56,967 bases of DNA from a virus: the IMG/VR virus record IMGVR_UViG_3300042524_000351, positions 1 through 56,967 of that record, one strand, 5' to 3'. The notes beneath the pieces were generated by a model that saw nothing but the letters and a program-made list of their open reading frames with translations, was not told the origin of the DNA and made no database searches. Made by a program: the position numbers and the translations under genes. Numbering within the stretch: the stretch's first letter is position 1; each line of letters opens with the position of its first letter. Of this stretch, positions 6,772 to 15,479 are shown in pieces.

Positions 6772-8778
6772 TCATGTCTGCGCAGAGTAGGTGAGTCGTT
6801 GCCCCTCCACGAAGACGCTTGATCCGGCGGCGGGCGGCATGAGGTCAGTCCAATCGGTGACGTTTTGATTGCCCACGGCGGAAACCGGCAGAGGCACATA
6901 GATGGTTTCGAGAACCCGTCCGTCTGGATCGGGGGTGTCGAGCATGGGACCGGAGTGACCGTAGTCCTCGGAATCTCCCGAATTGGTTGCACGGCGCAGG
7001 GTCGGTGAAATCATTTCGGTGGGCCACGCACCAGGAAGCGATTGGTGTTCGTAGGGCACGTAGTCCGGATTTGTCCAATCCACCCCGCCAACTTGGAGGC
7101 TGTGCGCAATGACCTGTGGTGGTCTGAGTTCGCCCTCCACGTATTCTTCGGAATACTCATAGGTCGCGCTTCCCTGTGGGTAGGCCCCGCCACAGCCCGA
7201 GATTCCCGGTTCTCCTGCTTCTGGGGTAGTCCGGTGGCTGCTAAACGTGCGCTTCCGGTATCGGGTGGTTGATTCCCAATCGAACGAGGAAAATCCGAAT
7301 GCTGATCCGTTGCGTTCCTGAGTGGCCGCCAACAGGTGGATGCCGGGGACCGTCACCTTGTCACTGATCATCGTTGCGGGATCAGGCAGTATTTCATGCT
7401 CCGCCTCAGCGATCACTTTCCAGGGTTCCGGCTCGATGCCCGTCCATTGTTCCAGGCGGAAAATTCGCGCTTCCGTGAACTGTGCGTCCGAATCGAGTTC
7501 AAGCCGGAATTGAACCCGCAGCGATTCTGTGTCGGTTTCAAGAACGTGCTCCGTGTGCCAGTTCATGCTCCCTTCCCACGTCTCTTCGTCATACTGCCAC
7601 TCTCCAAGCTGGATGGTGATCCGGTATCGGCGACCTGTGCGGGAAATCAGGTTGAGTTGGCTGAGATACACGTATGAAGGGGAAGCAAACGTCTGAAAGC
7701 CGTAGAGATGACCAATCGGCCTCCATGGAGTGGCAGCAAAAACCGGATCAGGCGAAGAGTCGGGATTCCATTCAAACTCGCCGCCCCCGTATAGGGACCA
7801 ATGATTTGTGGTTTCGTCCTCAAGCTCTTCCTCAACAACCCCGTTCGGGTAGCTCACCTTGGTGTAGATGCCATAGTTGGCGAAGTTCAGCCCGGTATTC
7901 ACCGTGAATCCGCCGTAACCGTTGGGGACTTTTGTTGGCTCCCTGTAAATCGTGGGCCGGTTCATTCGCCGACGCAGGCAAAGCATCACAGTGTAATTGC
8001 CATTCCACAGATTGGCCAGCGATCCCACGGTGCCGCTCGACCACCCATCAAGAAACCATGTTCCCCGTGTCTTCGCCTGCCCGCCTGAAACCTTGTAATA
8101 CCTCGCCCCCGAGCTTTCGGCACGTGTGGCGCATGAGTTGAACCCAGCCTGAGCATCCACCACAGCCTCATTCGTTGCATTGCGGAAGGTAAACGACTTG
8201 CCCATCCATTCCGAGAGCCAGCCATCGATGACGCCCGATGTGACGGCGTTGGATAGTGTTTCAGTTCCCTCGCGGTGGAATCGCTCGCAACTGGTTGGCG
8301 AACGCTCCCAGTCATACGACATGGTGACTGTTGTAGCGGTAAGAGTTTTCGTGTTTTCCGGAAATCCGCCAATCCCGCTTCCTGATTGCTCTATGTCTTC
8401 CGCCCAAACTATGCTGACAGTGTTTGCCGTCTCATTGAAGGTCATCGTGCGGGTCCGAGTGACGGTCTTGCTGCCGGAATATGCGGTGCATGGGGAGTTT
8501 GGCGCAGGTTTCCAGAATCCATCCTCCGAGTAATCCCCGGTCCACGTCTGGAACATCTGATGGCCGCAGATGGCTTCGACCTCAGAACTGGCTGTGAGTT
8601 TTGTGCGGTGGTTCTGCGGGAAGAATCCGCCTCCTGAGAACACGCGAGTCAGCTTGGTGATCGTCCCGACCTCATCCCCAAAAAAGAACGGGGTCAGGGG
8701 GGCGCGGGTGCGGATGGATTTCCAGTCGCCTGCCTTTTGCACAGGCCATGGACGAAGGTCATCGTGATGGTAGGACAT
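6772..8778 (-). CDS. Large tail-associated protein (candidate fibre or tip protein)
   Basis: A 668-residue protein, the largest of the tail-tip block, rich in Gly, Ser, Thr, Trp and Tyr with beta-strand-like alternation and several Cys. It lies downstream of the tape measure and two intermediate tail genes, where siphophages keep tip and fibre genes. No peptidase, lectin or collagen-repeat motif is visible. The host-recognition role is inferred from position and composition only. Confidence 0.5.
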   Translation of the reverse strand: MSYHHDDLRPWPVQKAGDWKSIRTRAPLTPFFFGDEVGTITKLTRVFSGGGFFPQNHRTKLTASSEVEAICGHQMFQTWTGDYSEDGFWKPAPNSPCTAYSGSKTVTRTRTMTFNETANTVSIVWAEDIEQSGSGIGGFPENTKTLTATTVTMSYDWERSPTSCERFHREGTETLSNAVTSGVIDGWLSEWMGKSFTFRNATNEAVVDAQAGFNSCATRAESSGARYYKVSGGQAKTRGTWFLDGWSSGTVGSLANLWNGNYTVMLCLRRRMNRPTIYREPTKVPNGYGGFTVNTGLNFANYGIYTKVSYPNGVVEEELEDETTNHWSLYGGGEFEWNPDSSPDPVFAATPWRPIGHLYGFQTFASPSYVYLSQLNLISRTGRRYRITIQLGEWQYDEETWEGSMNWHTEHVLETDTESLRVQFRLELDSDAQFTEARIFRLEQWTGIEPEPWKVIAEAEHEILPDPATMISDKVTVPGIHLLAATQERNGSAFGFSSFDWESTTRYRKRTFSSHRTTPEAGEPGISGCGGAYPQGSATYEYSEEYVEGELRPPQVIAHSLQVGGVDWTNPDYVPYEHQSLPGAWPTEMISPTLRRATNSGDSEDYGHSGPMLDTPDPDGRVLETIYVPLPVSAVGNQNVTDWTDLMPPAAGSSVFVEGQRLTYSAQT

Positions 8779-8782
8779 GGCT

Positions 8783-9424
8783 TCAGTAGGTTTGGCGGTA
8801 GAAATAGAGCCCCTTGCCGTAGATCACTTCGCCGCCCCCGGTGCCGGGGCTGATTTCGGTTAGGTGCTCGCTCACCAGAATTGATCCGCCGCCGTTGTTG
8901 GTGATGTAGGTCGCTCCGTCTTGAAAGATCACGCTGCCAATCAAATACACCGCTTCACTCGGGCGCGGAGCACCCACGGGCCAATCCGCCGTCTGGTGGC
9001 TGTCGTAGTTGGGGCCGGTGACGATTTCCCAATTTTCGACCGAGAGCGTGCTGGTTGTCCGCAGCGTTGCTTTCGCAAAAAAGTAGGTCGTTTGGCTGAT
9101 GTCGAAATGGGAATCCCAGTTGTTGGCGAGATGATCGTTGAGCGTGCCCCACTCGATGTAGAATCGCTTGCTGCCTTCGGCTGGCGGCTGTGACGGGGCT
9201 GGGATGTAGCGTGGCCGAGACCCGACGATGGTGAGCGGCACGGGTTTGCCGCCGACCACCGGAGCACCCTTGGCGCGGTAGAAGAAGCCCCGCCTGTCGC
9301 GGTAAAGTTCCATGCCCTCGCAGCGTTGTGGTGTGCGGGCCTCGATGGCATCGATCATCATGTTCCAGTCCTTGGCGAGAACCGGCTCCTTCGGGTTTCG
9401 TTTCTTGGGAAGTCCTTCGATCAT
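8783..9424 (-). CDS. Tail-tip region hypothetical protein
   Basis: A 213-residue protein whose ATG overlaps the stop of the upstream gene (ATGA at 9421-9424), so the two are translationally coupled. The N-terminus (MIEGLPKKRNPKEP) is basic and Pro-rich. The C-terminal half alternates polar and aromatic residues with a Gly-rich stretch (SPGTGGGE), in the style of short fibre or hub-associated proteins. Nothing more specific is recognisable. Confidence 0.5.
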   Translation of the reverse strand: MIEGLPKKRNPKEPVLAKDWNMMIDAIEARTPQRCEGMELYRDRRGFFYRAKGAPVVGGKPVPLTIVGSRPRYIPAPSQPPAEGSKRFYIEWGTLNDHLANNWDSHFDISQTTYFFAKATLRTTSTLSVENWEIVTGPNYDSHQTADWPVGAPRPSEAVYLIGSVIFQDGATYITNNGGGSILVSEHLTEISPGTGGGEVIYGKGLYFYRQTY

Positions 9425-10170
9425 GGCGGTGACATCACTTCATCGGAATACACTTTCTCGTCCCACCCGCCCCGGTCGCTGGCCATCCACTCGATTTCTA
9501 TTCGGAATGCCTTCTTGGATTCCTGGGTTTGCGTGATTCCTGTGCATAGCCAGTTGCGGCCTTGGCCAAGCTCGGGCGGGTCACCATCGGGTGTGGAAAC
9601 ATTGCCGATGTCGTTGAGATCCGAGTTGTCGAGTTTGGTGTCCTGCACCCATGACTGACGCCACGTGATCTTCGGGGCGAGGTAAGAGGTTTGCCCACGG
9701 TCAAAGCGTTTGAGGATTTCCAATCCGATCTCAGAACTCACCAAGGACCGGTATGAATTGCCCTGAGCGTCCTCTTCCTTCCCTGAGCCGATGTTGCGCA
9801 ACGCCTCGCGCTCGGCATCGGGAAGGTGCTGGTAGCGATTGTGGGAAAGTAGAGGCTCTTCCGAAGTCGCAACGCCCAAGGAATAGACGGTCGTCCCCTT
9901 GTTCTTGTCGCGATTTGTCTCATCGGTCCCTGCGAAATTGCAGACCACCTCGGCGACATCGCCCTCCATGATGGTGACGGACACGCCGCTGAGCACCATG
10001 AAACTGAAATCCGGGTGTGGCGTGCCAATCGCAGGGATGTATCGGGCGAGTCCCTCGCGCTTGGCGACGTAGGTGAGCGTGCTGCTCCACTTGCCTTCGG
10101 CATCCACGCTGATTGTGGCCCCTGGCTGGAGCACCAATCCCGCTGGAATCCCGATGTGCTTGCTCTTCAC
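9421..10170 (-). CDS. Tail protein downstream of tape measure
   Basis: A 249-residue protein in the position of a distal-tail or hub component, immediately after the tape-measure gene. The start is GTG without a Shine-Dalgarno; GTTGAC at 10185-10190 lies exactly 20 nt upstream and contains the TGA stop of the tape measure. The N-terminal half looks like a beta sandwich, and a loop rich in acidic and polar residues lies in the middle. The family was not recognised, so the tail role rests on gene order. Confidence 0.5.
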   Translation of the reverse strand: MKSKHIGIPAGLVLQPGATISVDAEGKWSSTLTYVAKREGLARYIPAIGTPHPDFSFMVLSGVSVTIMEGDVAEVVCNFAGTDETNRDKNKGTTVYSLGVATSEEPLLSHNRYQHLPDAEREALRNIGSGKEEDAQGNSYRSLVSSEIGLEILKRFDRGQTSYLAPKITWRQSWVQDTKLDNSDLNDIGNVSTPDGDPPELGQGRNWLCTGITQTQESKKAFRIEIEWMASDRGGWDEKVYSDEVMSPP

Positions 10171-10185
10171 GCCACAGGGGGCGCG

Positions 10186-11934
10186 TCAACCGAATGCGGC
10201 TGCACCTGGGGCTGTCTTTGCACCCGCGATCTTCACAAGCAGTCGATTGGATTCAGATGTCAGTCGGTTGTTCTCCCGCTGTGCATCGAGCATTGATCCG
10301 CCCGAGTATCCGCCGCCGCCGATTTTTCCGAGCGAAGTGACAATCGGTTCAAAGCCCTTGGTTTGTCCGGTGCGGGCAGTGATTTCCGTGGTGGCCTTGG
10401 CCGTGTTGGCTGCCACCTGCTTGATGGTTTCCGGCTTGGGCATGGCATCACGGATCTTCTGAATGATTCCGGTCATGTTCCGCTGCAAGGCAGAGGTGTC
10501 GATAACCTCGCCCTTCGCTGCGGTGTCCTCGATGGCCTTCGCTGCTGCGGCTGCAAGACGATCCGCAAGTCCGGACGAACCCTCTGCCGTGAGTTTGTCG
10601 CCGAAATCCTCCATGCCATCGAGATCGAGACCGAAAAGCTTGCCGTCTTTCCTACTGTTATACAGGTCGCCGAAGTTGGTGTTCACGTCCTGAGCGCCGA
10701 ATCCAAGCAGTTTCTCCATGCCTGGAATCTTGAGGATCTGCTTTACCAGAAGTCCGCCGACCCACTCCATGCCTGCCGCAAGGAAATTGATGGCGGCCTC
10801 AAAGCCACGGAGGATTTGATTGTAGAACTTCACTGCCACTCCCAAGTAGAGCTTGCCGAGGTTGACCCACATGGTGCCGTCGGTGATCGCGTTCCAAAGG
10901 AATCCAACCGCAATACGAAATCCGTCGATCAGGCTGTTGACTCCTGTTAGGAAACCGAGCTTCAGCGTGGTGATGATCAGGCTGATCACCTGTCCGCTCT
11001 TGAATGCGGCAATGACAAACTGAATCGAGTCGCGCACTGCCTCGCCGACACGTTTAGCCAATGGAGCCAGCTTTTGCGACAGGGTGATCGCTTCGGTGAC
11101 CAGCGGACGAATCGCGTCATTGATGGGAGTGCCAAGTGTGAGCAGCACCTCGTTGAGGGTGTCCTTGAGTGTGGAGAATAGGCCCGAGGTTGTCTTGCTC
11201 TGGGCTTCCATCATGCCTGAAAACCTGCCGCCTTGGGAAGTGAGCGAAATGAATGCCTGTTCAATCGCCGGGAATCCGACCTTACCGGACTCCACGAGTT
11301 TCTTCACCTCTGAATCCGACACGCCGAACTGCTTGGCGAGTTCCTGGATGATCGGGATGCCTCGTCCCGTGAGCTGGTTGATGTCCTCGGCAAAGAGTCT
11401 CCCCTGGACACGAGCCTTGCCGTAGAGTTCCGCGATTTCATTGACCGGGGCCTGAATGCCGGCGGAAATGTCACCGATGCGACGCAGGGTTTCGGGCACG
11501 GTGTCGGCCGATTCGCCGAATGCGATCAACTTGCGTCCCGCGTCTGCCAACTCTGGAAATTCAAACGGTGTTTGCGCACCCAGCACACGCAGCTTGGCCA
11601 ATGTATCCTCGGCTTTGGCCGCATCACCGATGAGGGTGGTGAAGGCCACCTTGGTTTGCTCGAAGTCGGCGGCGGAATTGATCGCCTTCACTCCGATGCC
11701 GATAGCCGCAGCTCCACCCGCAAGTGCTCCGCCGATGCCCGCCTTGAGAGCGACACCGCTGAGTGCAAAGCCCTTCTGCAACGCGATTGCGCCACCTTTG
11801 CCAAGACCCGCCAGTCCGGCACCTGTGATCTTGCTCATTCGACGAGCTGATGCCGCCACCACATCACCAGCGCCCGCCATTGCCCGCCTCAATGCGGAAA
11901 TGTCGGCTCCAAGTGTGACGGTGATGGCGCTCAC
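10186..11934 (-). CDS. Tail tape measure protein
   Basis: A 582-residue protein that sets tail length and occupies the tail lumen. Features include an N-terminal alpha-helical region with Ala/Gly-rich hydrophobic segments (about 45-85), the tape-measure-type sequence around FEQTKVAF and IAELYGKARVQGRLFAEDINQL (quoted in part), and further hydrophobic helices at 330-400. It is short for a tape measure; at about 0.15 nm per residue the tail would be near 85-90 nm. The start is GTG, with GTTGAC at 11949-11954 exactly 20 nt upstream and no Shine-Dalgarno. It follows the tail-chaperone pair after one intervening gene. Confidence 0.85.
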   Translation of the reverse strand: MSAITVTLGADISALRRAMAGAGDVVAASARRMSKITGAGLAGLGKGGAIALQKGFALSGVALKAGIGGALAGGAAAIGIGVKAINSAADFEQTKVAFTTLIGDAAKAEDTLAKLRVLGAQTPFEFPELADAGRKLIAFGESADTVPETLRRIGDISAGIQAPVNEIAELYGKARVQGRLFAEDINQLTGRGIPIIQELAKQFGVSDSEVKKLVESGKVGFPAIEQAFISLTSQGGRFSGMMEAQSKTTSGLFSTLKDTLNEVLLTLGTPINDAIRPLVTEAITLSQKLAPLAKRVGEAVRDSIQFVIAAFKSGQVISLIITTLKLGFLTGVNSLIDGFRIAVGFLWNAITDGTMWVNLGKLYLGVAVKFYNQILRGFEAAINFLAAGMEWVGGLLVKQILKIPGMEKLLGFGAQDVNTNFGDLYNSRKDGKLFGLDLDGMEDFGDKLTAEGSSGLADRLAAAAAKAIEDTAAKGEVIDTSALQRNMTGIIQKIRDAMPKPETIKQVAANTAKATTEITARTGQTKGFEPIVTSLGKIGGGGYSGGSMLDAQRENNRLTSESNRLLVKIAGAKTAPGAAAFG

Positions 11935-11994
11935 GCGCTTGGGTTGGAGTCAACTACCCCATCGACTCAAAGTGTCCAGATAGGCGCCAAAGGA

Positions 11995-12399
11995 CTATTT
12001 GTAGACGGAGAGGAATGGGAGCAGGAACTTGAAATCCCCGTCTTGTTCAGGCATGGCGTAGGGCTCGTGCCAATCAATGCTGTTGTTATCCAAATAACTC
12101 CGCACGGCGTTGATTAACTGTTCCGCATCGCAGTTCGCGCCCGGAATCACAATTTCATATTCTGAATGCAGGTTGCCAGATCCTGACTCAATGCATACTT
12201 GGGAAGCGAAACCACCAATTCCAGCGTCAATCAAGGCCTGTTTCATTCCCATTACATGAGGCTCACTGAGGTCGATTCCATGCTCGTCTTCAGGATCAAT
12301 CGAAAGGGATATTTCTTGTGCGAAAGTAGTATCTGTCGGCAGTTGATCAGCTCTGAGCCTCATGGATTGAAAGATGACTTGTGGCCCAAGGACAGTCAA
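11995..12399 (-). CDS. Hypothetical tail-module protein
   Basis: A 134-residue acidic protein between the frameshifted chaperone and the tape measure. Its ATG overlaps the stop of the chaperone T-part (ATGA, 12396-12399), so translation is coupled. No motif recognised. The position would suit a chaperone partner or a small tail component. Confidence 0.5.
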   Translation of the reverse strand: MTVLGPQVIFQSMRLRADQLPTDTTFAQEISLSIDPEDEHGIDLSEPHVMGMKQALIDAGIGGFASQVCIESGSGNLHSEYEIVIPGANCDAEQLINAVRSYLDNNSIDWHEPYAMPEQDGDFKFLLPFLSVYK

Positions 12400-12641
12400 C
12401 GCGGCATTTCATCAGGAATCCACGTTTGTCTGAGAGCTTGGAGATGGGACTTCAGGCTGGTTTCATCCTGGGTGCCATTGGACCAGCGGGTGCGGATGCC
12501 ATTGCGGCGGAACAGGCAATGTTGGTATTGGGCAAGGCGTGAGAGGGACATGAATAGGATTCTTTCCTCTGGCCATCCGGTCTCGGCGGCGATGGCAAAC
12601 ACTTGGGCGGCTAGGAACCCCGGTTCGTCGCACGGGATGGC
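12396..12641 (-). CDS. Tail assembly chaperone T-part, expressed by -1 frameshift
   Basis: This is the open frame entered by -1 frameshifting from the upstream gene at the heptamer A_AAA_AAG (minus strand, 12647-12641). It stays open from the slip site to the TGA at 12396 and adds 81 residues, giving a fusion of about 211 residues. The entry sequence reads AIPCDEPGFLAAQ before the internal GTG at 12602, then VFAIAAETGWPEERI. The region before that GTG looks like genuine protein, which supports frameshift expression over independent initiation. This is the gpG/gpGT arrangement seen upstream of tape-measure genes in lambda-like tails. Confidence 0.75.
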   Translation of the reverse strand, partial: AIPCDEPGFLAAQVFAIAAETGWPEERILFMSLSRLAQYQHCLFRRNGIRTRWSNGTQDETSLKSHLQALRQTWIPDEMPR

Positions 12642-13030
12642 TTTTTTCCGCCCAACTCCGATGCGGGTTCGACCTGCGCCGCCTCCAGTTGCTTCGATTG
12701 TTCCTCCAGTCGCTTGAATGCGGTGTGGAAGTCAAACGGCGTGAAGTCGCCGCAGTAGATCAATGCCTCCTCGCGGAAGCGGTGATCATCGAATGAGGCT
12801 CGCACGACATCCGGCCACGGGGCGCAGTGAACAAAGACGAAGCCCATGAGCGCGGAGGTAAATTCCGGTGTGCCTTCCTCGGGCATCTCACCCTTCACCA
12901 GTGGGTTATTGGTTCGCAGTAGCACGTCATAGCTCGCCAGTGAAAGCGGGCGCATCAGGCTGTTGCCGATCATCGTCTCCACATCAGCGAATGCGGCGGA
13001 CTGGAGTTGTTGTCGTTTTGGATCGTTCAT
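12611..13030 (-). CDS. Tail assembly chaperone G-part
   Basis: A 139-residue protein just upstream of the tape-measure region, in the position of lambda gpG. It is mostly helical with an acidic middle and a Lys/Gln-rich end. Codons 128-130 read GGA AAA AAG, which places the slippery heptamer A_AAA_AAG in the correct frame nine codons before the stop. The ATG at 13030 lies 4 nt after the upstream stop and is preferred over an upstream extension to 13078. The short form would be in excess, with the G-T fusion made by a minority of ribosomes. Confidence 0.75.
   Translation of the reverse strand: MNDPKRQQLQSAAFADVETMIGNSLMRPLSLASYDVLLRTNNPLVKGEMPEEGTPEFTSALMGFVFVHCAPWPDVVRASFDDHRFREEALIYCGDFTPFDFHTAFKRLEEQSKQLEAAQVEPASELGGKKPSRATNRGS
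12641..12647 (-). other. Programmed -1 ribosomal frameshift heptamer
   Basis: Read on the minus strand, the bases are A AAA AAG with the frame GGA|AAA|AAG, the same heptamer that works in E. coli dnaX. After a -1 slip the next codons are GCC ATC CCG, and the frame remains open into the downstream chaperone domain. A stimulatory structure downstream is possible but was not tested. Confidence 0.75.
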
Positions 13031-13034
13031 GGCT

Positions 13035-13436
13035 TCAGAGGTGACGGAGGAAGAAATCTTCGGTGCGCGGCGAAGCATTGAGGGGAAGGAGGGCGATTTT
13101 GCCCCGGCGCTTCACACAGGCGAGCGGCACGTCCTGCTTCACCTTATCGACCAGACGCTCGCGGTTGAGCAGGGCACACTTGATGTAGGCGAACGGGTGC
13201 TCTGGATTGGAGACGTGCCATGCATCGTCGTTCCATGCAGCGATCATGTCCTTGGTCTGGAATTTGCCATCGGGACTCTGTGGCTCGAAGAACCAGACAA
13301 AGCGTTCGCCACGAATGCCATCGCCGACGACGCGGACGAATGGTTTTTCGGCAAGGTCGATGCCGATGGCGGTCAGTGCAGCGGCCAGACAGGTGTTGCT
13401 GGTCGCGGTGGAGGAAAGATGGGATACGGCGTTCAT
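13035..13436 (-). CDS. Hypothetical tail-module protein
   Basis: A 133-residue protein between the tail-tube-like gene and the chaperone gene. It has a mixed alpha/beta pattern (VVGDGIRGERFVWFFEP, then an AWHVSNPEHPFAYIKCALLNRE region) and no recognised motif. It is on the late strand, closely spaced with both neighbours, and is probably a virion-assembly or tail component specific to this phage group. Confidence 0.5.
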   Translation of the reverse strand: MNAVSHLSSTATSNTCLAAALTAIGIDLAEKPFVRVVGDGIRGERFVWFFEPQSPDGKFQTKDMIAAWNDDAWHVSNPEHPFAYIKCALLNRERLVDKVKQDVPLACVKRRGKIALLPLNASPRTEDFFLRHL

Positions 13437-13461
13437 GGATGGATCTCAGGTTGGAAGGGGA

Positions 13462-13833
13462 TCAGGAACCCGTGACGTGCGGGTAGTGCTTGGCGGTGAC
13501 GTCAATCTTCTCGAAGTCCTCGTTGTTGAGGCTGCGGCTGATTTGCGTGATGATCGTCATCCCGCCGCTCTGGTTGAGGTGCGCAGGCACGGTGTTGGAC
13601 AAGGTGAGCGCGACGCCGATTTTGCCGTTGAACGGCGAATCCTTGGCGACGAGGCCCGAGAGTTTGATCTCGGCCATTTCCTGGTAGAGCGACAGGCCGA
13701 TGATTTCTCCGCCCTTGTCGAGAACGGTCTTCTCCTGGTTCGAGAAGTCGAAAGACAAGTCGGTGATCAAGATGCCGGATTCATCCCCGGGGATTCCCCA
13801 GTTTCCGGTTTTGCCAAGGAGCGATGCGGCCAT
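13462..13833 (-). CDS. Tail tube-like protein
   Basis: A 123-residue beta-rich protein in the major-tail/tube position, upstream of the chaperone pair and downstream of the terminator-like gene. The sequence has many short strands and a Gly-rich N-terminus (LLGKTGNWGIPGDESG), compatible with the small barrel of tail-tube proteins. A GGGAG ribosome site is followed by ATG, and a GTTGAC box (13851-13856) lies 23 nt upstream. The tube assignment rests on order and size. Confidence 0.5.
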   Translation of the reverse strand: MAASLLGKTGNWGIPGDESGILITDLSFDFSNQEKTVLDKGGEIIGLSLYQEMAEIKLSGLVAKDSPFNGKIGVALTLSNTVPAHLNQSGGMTIITQISRSLNNEDFEKIDVTAKHYPHVTGS

Positions 13834-13863
13834 TTGCTCCCGGTTGGGATGTCAACCGCCAGA

Positions 13864-14310
13864 TCACACCGCTGAAACCACCGGCTCGTAACTGATGACC
13901 GTCTCGCGGCCACGAGTCTCGTCGGGCACGGTCGAGGAATCGCGAAGCAACAGGTCGTGCAGGCAGAAGGTTTCCGAATCGAGGGCGGCCTTGATCGTTT
14001 GAATTCCGGCGAGAACATTCACCAGAGCGACGGCCCAGTTGGCGTGATCGGTGATCGGTGTGTCATCGACCTGAGTGAACAGGTGAATGTCGAGCTTTAG
14101 CCTAGCCGTGTGGCGCATGGCTGGGATTGGCTTCGTTTCCGAAGTCGCCAGCACGATGCACGGGCGGGAGCGAAGTTCGTCCCTGTTAGCGACTTGAATG
14201 GTAACGGATACAGGAATCTCCGCTGGCCGATTGTCGTTGAGCCATGCGGCGAGTTTGGAAGTAAGTGCGTCTTCGATCAGGGTGGACATCTGATCGTTGA
14301 ATGAAGTCAA
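13864..14310 (-). CDS. Tail terminator-like protein
   Basis: Up to 148 residues. The N-terminal helix (STLIEDALTSKLAAWL) followed by alternating strands and a late helix resembles tail-terminator (gpU-like) or completion proteins, which occupy this slot between the gp10-like gene and the tube gene. Initiation could be at TTG (14310) or, more likely, at the ATG at 14289, which has GTTGAC (14306-14311) 22 nt upstream; that box contains the TGA of the previous gene. Confidence 0.5.
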   Translation of the reverse strand: MTSFNDQMSTLIEDALTSKLAAWLNDNRPAEIPVSVTIQVANRDELRSRPCIVLATSETKPIPAMRHTARLKLDIHLFTQVDDTPITDHANWAVALVNVLAGIQTIKAALDSETFCLHDLLLRDSSTVPDETRGRETVISYEPVVSAV

Positions 14311-15095
14311 CCCGCACGCCTTCTGAGTGACCGATCCACCCGCTCATTGATCTTCCTCACCGAAGTCACCAGAGCCTTGCGGAGTTTTCCTGAGGCCACA
14401 TTGAGAGCGATCCTGATGCCGGTGTAGCTCAGCACATCGTCCATGTAGTCAAGGCGGCTGATGAGGGTGACGGATGGCCTGGTGCCGGTCTTGATCGTGG
14501 CACTGCCGGGTGCCTTGCGATGACGAGATGCCCATTGAGCAGCGCCCCGCACCCGTCCGCCAATCGACTTGGCCGCATTGATCCACGTGCCCTTCGCAAA
14601 GCCGACCCGCTTCTGGATCCGCTGGATGTAGGTTTCCCGGGTCTTGGGGCTATTGACGATCTGCTTCGGCATTCTGCCGCCGAACTTGCCCCATCCGTGA
14701 AGATTCGGATCGAGACGGCCGACAGTGAGATCACTCCATGCCGATCCTGAAGATCGAAGCGCGGTTTGCGCTCTTGAAAATCGGCGGTTCTGAATGTTGG
14801 CCCAGAATCGATCTGCGGCATTTGGATCAGACTTGCGGATTTCCTCGAAAGCATCGGACGGCAAGGCGAACACGCTACCGATGTCCTTGGCCACGGCTCT
14901 CTCGCCGTGTTTCCGCGCCTTTTCTGAAAACCCGTGCGGACGGGTGCAACGTGCCAATTCCACTGCCAGCCCCCGTGCCTCCTGTTTCACCAGCGACTCA
15001 AGGGTGCGTCCAATTTTCTCCGGATGCCTTTTGAGCAACCGGATTACCTCACTGGTGCCCTGCATCTTGGCTGTAAATCGGATTTCATCACTCAT
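14307..15095 (-). CDS. Neck/minor tail protein, HK97 gp10-like
   Basis: A 262-residue basic protein. Its N-terminal part (KMQGTSEVIRLLKRHPEKIGRTLESLV) follows the pattern of the HK97 gp10/lambda gpZ-like neck family, which joins head and tail. The C-terminal half is very rich in Arg and Lys. It overlaps the upstream connector gene by 8 nt, implying coupled translation. It is longer than typical gp10 proteins (about 110-200 residues), the extra part being in the middle and C-terminus. Confidence 0.55.
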   Translation of the reverse strand: MSDEIRFTAKMQGTSEVIRLLKRHPEKIGRTLESLVKQEARGLAVELARCTRPHGFSEKARKHGERAVAKDIGSVFALPSDAFEEIRKSDPNAADRFWANIQNRRFSRAQTALRSSGSAWSDLTVGRLDPNLHGWGKFGGRMPKQIVNSPKTRETYIQRIQKRVGFAKGTWINAAKSIGGRVRGAAQWASRHRKAPGSATIKTGTRPSVTLISRLDYMDDVLSYTGIRIALNVASGKLRKALVTSVRKINERVDRSLRRRAG

Positions 15096-15399
15096 CGGTG
15101 CTGGTCAGGCTGAGGGTGAGAATGGGGGAGCGAGGATGGAGACCGACCTTGCAAATTCGGTAGTCCGTCCCATCCAACTGAATGCGTTCGCCGAACTTCG
15201 GCAACTCGGCTGGAAAAGATGATTTCAACACACGCAGGCTCAGTTCGGGCGATTCCACAAAACCACCGATCTCAATTTGCTGGTCGCTGCGCACACGGCT
15301 GACAAGCACGTGCAATGGCGTGTTTTTCCAAATCGCCTGAGTTCCATGCTCGGCCAGCAAATGGTTGAAGTCCCTGAGGATTTCGGAATCGAGGCTCAT
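15088..15399 (-). CDS. Head-tail connector (stopper/FII-like) protein
   Basis: A 103-residue beta-rich protein located directly after the capsid gene, where lambda-like phages have the head-completion protein (FII/stopper). The fold suggested by the strand pattern (RIQLDGTDYRICKVGLHP) fits a small barrel. The start ATG has a GAGG ribosome site and an ATTGAC variant of the start-proximal box (15414-15419) exactly 20 nt upstream. Confidence 0.5.
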   Translation of the reverse strand: MSLDSEILRDFNHLLAEHGTQAIWKNTPLHVLVSRVRSDQQIEIGGFVESPELSLRVLKSSFPAELPKFGERIQLDGTDYRICKVGLHPRSPILTLSLTSTDE

Positions 15400-15421
15400 G
15401 CCCTCGTCACGTTGTCAATGA

Positions 15422-15455
15422 AACGCCCCCTCCCGGTTTTCCAGGAGAGGGCGTT
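15422..15455 (-). terminator. Hairpin after the major capsid gene
   Basis: AACGCCC (15422-15428) pairs with GGGCGTT (15449-15455), with an imperfect inner stem of TCC/GGA. On the minus-strand transcript it lies 25 nt after the capsid stop and is followed by TTCATTG, not a long U run. It could be a weak terminator or a 3' stabilising structure that raises capsid mRNA relative to the downstream genes. Confidence 0.5.
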
Positions 15456-15479
15456 CGATGAACCACAACCAAGGATGGG

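Noticed and set aside
6772-8778. Diversity-generating retroelement target
   Set aside because: The tail-fibre-like gene has aromatic-rich variable-looking sequence, but no reverse transcriptase or template repeat exists in the window.
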